From an uncultured Collinsella sp. (GTDB lineage Bacteria > Actinomycetota > Coriobacteriia > Coriobacteriales > Coriobacteriaceae), in the NCBI GenBank assembly GCA_900554595.1, contig USHZ01000072.1, positions 1 through 9,208 on the forward strand: 9,208 bases of DNA. Direction: 5' to 3'. Under the pieces are notes generated by a model, which saw only the letters and a list, made by a program, of their open reading frames with translations, was not told the DNA's origin and did no database searches. The position numbers and the translations under genes are program-made. Positions 7,020-9,208 of this stretch are shown here, piece by piece. How positions within the stretch are numbered: the first letter of the stretch is position 1; each line of letters opens with the position of its first letter.

Positions 7020-7111
7020 ATGCTCCCTACGCCAGCATTAACTGACAGGTTCAAAGGATTGGGCCCTATGCCCTCTCAGCCTTGTGGTTTGCACCGCCGG
7101 CACTCCCGCAT
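7020..7111 (-). promoter_or_regulatory. TPP riboswitch (thi box) aptamer
   Basis: On the minus strand the leader carries the conserved thi-box elements in order: GGGAGTGCC after the closing stem, CTGAGA (complement of 7074-7079), CCTTTGAACCTG (complement of 7046-7057) and AATGCTGGCGTAGGGA (ending near 7024). The closing P1 stem can form between ATGC (7111-7108) and GCAT (7023-7020). It binds thiamine diphosphate and would turn down the downstream thiM-MTH1187-thiE operon through the terminator at 6978-7008. Confidence 0.95.
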
Positions 7112-7128
7112 CGAATCTGTTGCTCCCT

Positions 7129-7134
7129 ATACTA
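7129..7134 (-). promoter_or_regulatory. Candidate -10 box of the thiamine operon
   Basis: TAGTAT on the minus strand would start transcription about 10 nt before the riboswitch aptamer, a sensible distance. The -35 region would then fall inside the neighbouring inverted repeat (7139-7173), where only a poor match, CTGTCC, is found 17 bp upstream. Low confidence. Confidence 0.35.
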
Positions 7135-7138
7135 ACGC

Positions 7139-7240
7139 ACCTGCCAATAAGGGACAGGTTTATTTTGGCAGGTGGCAACAGGGGTGCTGCATTTTCCCAG
7201 ATAAAACCTGCCAAAATAAACCTGTCCCTTATTGGCAGGT
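7139..7240. repeat. 35-bp perfect inverted repeat, MITE-like element
   Basis: The arms at 7139-7173 and 7206-7240 are exact reverse complements over all 35 bp, around a 32-nt centre (7174-7205). If one extra base (C7138) is skipped, the flanks TAACG (7133-7137) and CGTTA (7241-7245) extend the pairing by 5 bp. Each arm also begins ACCTGCCAA and ends TTGGCAGGT, giving a nested palindrome. The arms are more AT-rich than the neighbouring genes. There is no coding frame of note. It fits a small non-autonomous mobile element (about 102-113 bp) or a large operator. No clear target-site duplication is seen. It sits between two divergent transcription units, with a candidate -10 box just outside each arm. 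Confidence 0.85.
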
Positions 7241-7243
7241 CGT

Positions 7244-7249
7244 TACAAT
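7244..7249 (+). promoter_or_regulatory. Candidate -10 box of the HAD-lysR unit
   Basis: TACAAT matches five of six consensus bases and lies 30 bp before the HAD start codon. As on the other side, its -35 region would fall inside the inverted repeat, with a poor match (CTGTCC at 16 bp). Low confidence. Confidence 0.35.
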
Positions 7250-7278
7250 GGTTACGGTGAAAATGACTGGGGGACTCT

Positions 7279-8187
7279 ATGATCAAACTTGTGCTGACCG
7301 ATATGGACGATACGCTGATTCCAGCCGGGCATGACGGCGCCAGCGACTACGCCATCGAGGGCATTCATGCCATGCAGGCGGCGGGTCTGCACTTTGGCCC
7401 GGTTTCGGGTCGCCAGCCGTCCGCGATGGGCTGGATGTTCAAAAATCGTTCCGAGTGCTTTTCGACCGGTGCGTTCTGCAACGGCCAGGTCATGTTTGTC
7501 GACGGTCAGGCGGTCGCTTCGCGCGCGACCGACAACGATGCCCTGATGCGTCTGGCCGATTACCTCGAACAAGAGACCGACGATACCTATCTAAAGGTCT
7601 ATAGCCTGGGTGACGACTTTTGGGATAACGATGCCTATTGCGTGACGAGCGACCCCGAGCGCGTGCGTCGCGCCATGGAGTCGGGCGGCAACGCATGGCT
7701 CAAAGGCGAAGAGGCTCCGTGCCGTCCCGTTGTCGATGATGCCCCGGTATACAAGGCGAATATCTGGAGCGCCCGCTCGCGTGAGGAGCTCGCGGAGCTA
7801 CGTGAGCGCGTTGCCGCTGAGGTGCCGGAGCTCTCACTCGTGTTTCCCAACAATCGTGTGCGCCTGTTCGATATCCTTCCAGCAGGTTGGGACAAGGGTT
7901 GCGCCGCGCTGGAGCTGGCACGCGCTTTGGACCTGACGCTCGACGAGGTGGCCGTATTCGGTGATTCCGATAACGATCTGCCCATGATCGATGCCGTTCC
8001 CAACTCCGTTGCAGTCGCCAATGCCAACGAGGCTGTCACGGCTGCTGCGCGCTGGCATATCGGCGCTGCGGTAGACGATGCGGTCGCTGGGGCTCTGCAT
8101 CAGATTGCCGCCTGCGCCGCGACGGGGGAGATGCCGCCGTTTATGCGTCAGATGGACACGGAGGGTCTTGGCATCACGAACGTTTAG
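7279..8187 (+). CDS. Cof-type HAD-superfamily phosphatase
   Basis: A predicted Mg-dependent phosphatase of the HAD-IIB (Cof-like) group, which acts on small phosphorylated metabolites such as sugar phosphates or cofactor intermediates. The protein has 302 residues and all four HAD motifs: motif I DMDDT with nucleophile D8 and acid D10, motif II Ser43 in PVSGR, motif III Lys206 in GWDKG, and motif IV GDSDND (228-233). The cap domain lies between about 85 and 195, the C2 position typical of IIB. The start at 7279 has GGGGGA (7269-7274) upstream. It ends 10 bp before the LysR-family gene, so the two are probably co-transcribed. Its divergent neighbour is the thiamine operon; some Cof proteins hydrolyse HMP-PP, so a thiamine link is possible, but sequence alone does not show the substrate. 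Confidence 0.92.
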   Translation: MIKLVLTDMDDTLIPAGHDGASDYAIEGIHAMQAAGLHFGPVSGRQPSAMGWMFKNRSECFSTGAFCNGQVMFVDGQAVASRATDNDALMRLADYLEQETDDTYLKVYSLGDDFWDNDAYCVTSDPERVRRAMESGGNAWLKGEEAPCRPVVDDAPVYKANIWSARSREELAELRERVAAEVPELSLVFPNNRVRLFDILPAGWDKGCAALELARALDLTLDEVAVFGDSDNDLPMIDAVPNSVAVANANEAVTAAARWHIGAAVDDAVAGALHQIAACAATGEMPPFMRQMDTEGLGITNV

Positions 8188-8197
8188 GGAGAAAGCC

Positions 8198-9094
8198 ATG
8201 AAGCTTCAGCAGCTCAGATATGTCGTCAAAGTTGCCGAATGCGGCAGCATCACCGAGGCCTCGCGCCGGCTCTTTGTGTCGCAGCCTTCGATTACCGCGT
8301 CGATCCGCGATCTCGAAAACGAGATGGGTGTGCATATCTTTGAGCGCACCAACAAGGGTGTCATTGTGTCCGAGGAGGGCGAGACCTTCTTGGGCTACGC
8401 GCGCCAGGTGCTCGACCAGGCCGACCTGCTCGAGGGCAAGTACAAGGGCGCGTCCGAGCAGGTGCCGCACTTTAGTGTGAGCTGCCAGCATTATTCCTTT
8501 GCCGTTAATGCGTTTGTCGATGTGATCCGTGAGTTCGATGCTGCGCGCTATGACTTTACCCTGCGCGAGGAGCAGACTCACGAGATTATCGAGGACGTCG
8601 CGCATATGAAAAGCGAACTGGGCATTCTGTATCTGTCGGAGCACAATCGCGAGGTCATCGAGCGCATGCTGGCGGCTAACGAGCTCGTGTTCGAAGGGCT
8701 CTTCTGCGCCACGCCACACGTCTTTGTGTGTGCCGACCATCCGCTGGCGGACCACGCCAGCGTGACGCTCGAAGACCTTGAGGACTACCCATTTTTGTCC
8801 TACGAGCAGGGCAGCTACAACTCGTTTTACTATTCCGAGGAGCTGACCTCGACGTTCGAGCGTCGCAAAAATATCCGCGTGCGCGACCGTGCGACGTTGT
8901 TCAATTTGGCCATGGGCCTCAACGGCTACACGGTATGCTCGGGCGTGATCAGCCACGAGCTCAACGGCCCCGGCATTATCTCGATTCCGCTCGACGTGGA
9001 CGAGTACATGGAGATTGGCATCATCACGCGCAAGAACACGACGCTTACGCGCTACGGTCGGGCCTATATCGACGCGATTCGTCAGCATATCTAG
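8198..9094 (+). CDS. LysR-family transcriptional regulator
   Basis: A 298-residue DNA-binding regulator of normal LysR length. The N-terminal winged helix-turn-helix covers about 2-60, with the typical ITEASRRLFVSQPSITASIRDLE (18-40) and IFERTNKGVIVSEEG; a linker helix follows (62-85), then a two-lobed effector-binding domain (about 90-298). It resembles the streptococcal CpsY/MtaR-like branch in the N-terminal region, a judgement from memory. The start at 8198 is set by AGGGAG (8186-8191) overlapping the stop codon of the HAD gene; an upstream in-frame ATG at 8078 lies inside the HAD gene and is rejected. The two genes form a likely operon. An ATAG-N7-CTAT palindrome 47 bp after the stop could be its binding site. 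The effector is unknown. Confidence 0.93.
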   Translation: MKLQQLRYVVKVAECGSITEASRRLFVSQPSITASIRDLENEMGVHIFERTNKGVIVSEEGETFLGYARQVLDQADLLEGKYKGASEQVPHFSVSCQHYSFAVNAFVDVIREFDAARYDFTLREEQTHEIIEDVAHMKSELGILYLSEHNREVIERMLAANELVFEGLFCATPHVFVCADHPLADHASVTLEDLEDYPFLSYEQGSYNSFYYSEELTSTFERRKNIRVRDRATLFNLAMGLNGYTVCSGVISHELNGPGIISIPLDVDEYMEIGIITRKNTTLTRYGRAYIDAIRQHI

Positions 9095-9140
9095 GCTGCT
9101 GTGCTCCGCACGGTTCAAGTCTCTTTATGACAGTCCAGAC

Positions 9141-9163
9141 TGATATAGGAAACATCTATATCA
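9141..9163. promoter_or_regulatory. Palindromic operator candidate, ATAG-N7-CTAT type
   Basis: TGATATAG (9141-9148) and CTATATCA (9156-9163) are perfect 8-bp inverted repeats around GAAACAT. The core TATAG-N7-CTATA has the spacing of LysR-family sites, including the streptococcal Met box and the OxyR half-site. It lies in AT-rich DNA after the LysR gene, before TATAAA (9170-9175) and TATATT (9178-9183), so it probably controls a gene starting at or beyond the window end. An ATG at 9197 reads M-S-A-H but has no ribosome site. Confidence 0.5.
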
Positions 9164-9208
9164 AACTGTTATAAACGTATATTTTACGATGGTCATATGA
9201 GCGCTCAT

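Noticed and set aside
6956..7054. N-terminal extension of thiM to the ATG at 7054
   Set aside because: The added 33 codons would run through the aptamer end and terminator; the GTG at 6955 has an ideal AAGGAGG and fits family length.
9099..9113. Terminator after the LysR gene (CTGTGC-TCC-GCACGG hairpin)
   Set aside because: The stem is short, includes a wobble pair and is not followed directly by a T-run.
8174..9118. 314-codon minus-strand frame opposite the LysR gene
   Set aside because: It mirrors the codon positions of a clear LysR protein, has no family features and no ribosome site.
9197..9208. ATGAGCGCTCAT palindrome or start of a new gene at the window end
   Set aside because: No ribosome site precedes the ATG and only four codons are visible, so neither reading can be supported.

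Overview
The window looks like a piece of a high-GC Gram-positive chromosome, most likely from the class Coriobacteriia and probably a Collinsella-like gut bacterium. This is inferred from the GC-rich coding style, strong AGGAGG ribosome sites and gene mix. No marker gene here proves it. No phage, transposase, CRISPR array, rRNA or tRNA is visible.

Left part (1-3600, minus strand) is a cyclic-dinucleotide signalling block. A 905-residue GGDEF-PAS-GGDEF-like-GGDEF-like-EAL protein with an intact EAL phosphodiesterase site is followed 127 bp downstream by a second GGDEF protein, which is cut by the window edge. The two are paralogues: the resemblance continues past the GGDEF domain into the start of the PAS-like region. 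Both carry Asn where diguanylate cyclases normally have the guanine-reading Asp. A perfect 11-bp inverted repeat lies between them.

Middle (3601-5078): a gene-free stretch separates this block from a divergently transcribed patatin-like serine hydrolase (3924-4793). After it comes an array of four evenly spaced 46-bp palindromic units (4804-5034). The array fills the gap between the convergent ends of the hydrolase gene and the thiamine operon.

Thiamine block (5079-7111, minus strand): a TPP riboswitch and an intrinsic terminator precede a tight three-gene operon: thiM (hydroxyethylthiazole kinase), an MTH1187/YkoF-family thiamine-binding protein, and thiE (thiamine phosphate synthase). ThiM makes the thiazole phosphate that ThiE joins to HMP-PP. 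The small protein probably binds thiamine or a related compound. No thiD or HMP synthesis gene is present, so the block fits thiazole salvage.

Right part (7112-9208): a 35-bp perfect inverted repeat with a 32-nt centre lies between the thiamine leader and a plus-strand pair: a Cof-type HAD phosphatase and, 10 bp later, a LysR-family regulator. Candidate -10 boxes for both divergent units lie 3-4 bp outside the repeat. Just beyond the regulator is an ATAG-N7-CTAT palindrome of the kind LysR proteins bind, probably serving a gene outside the window.
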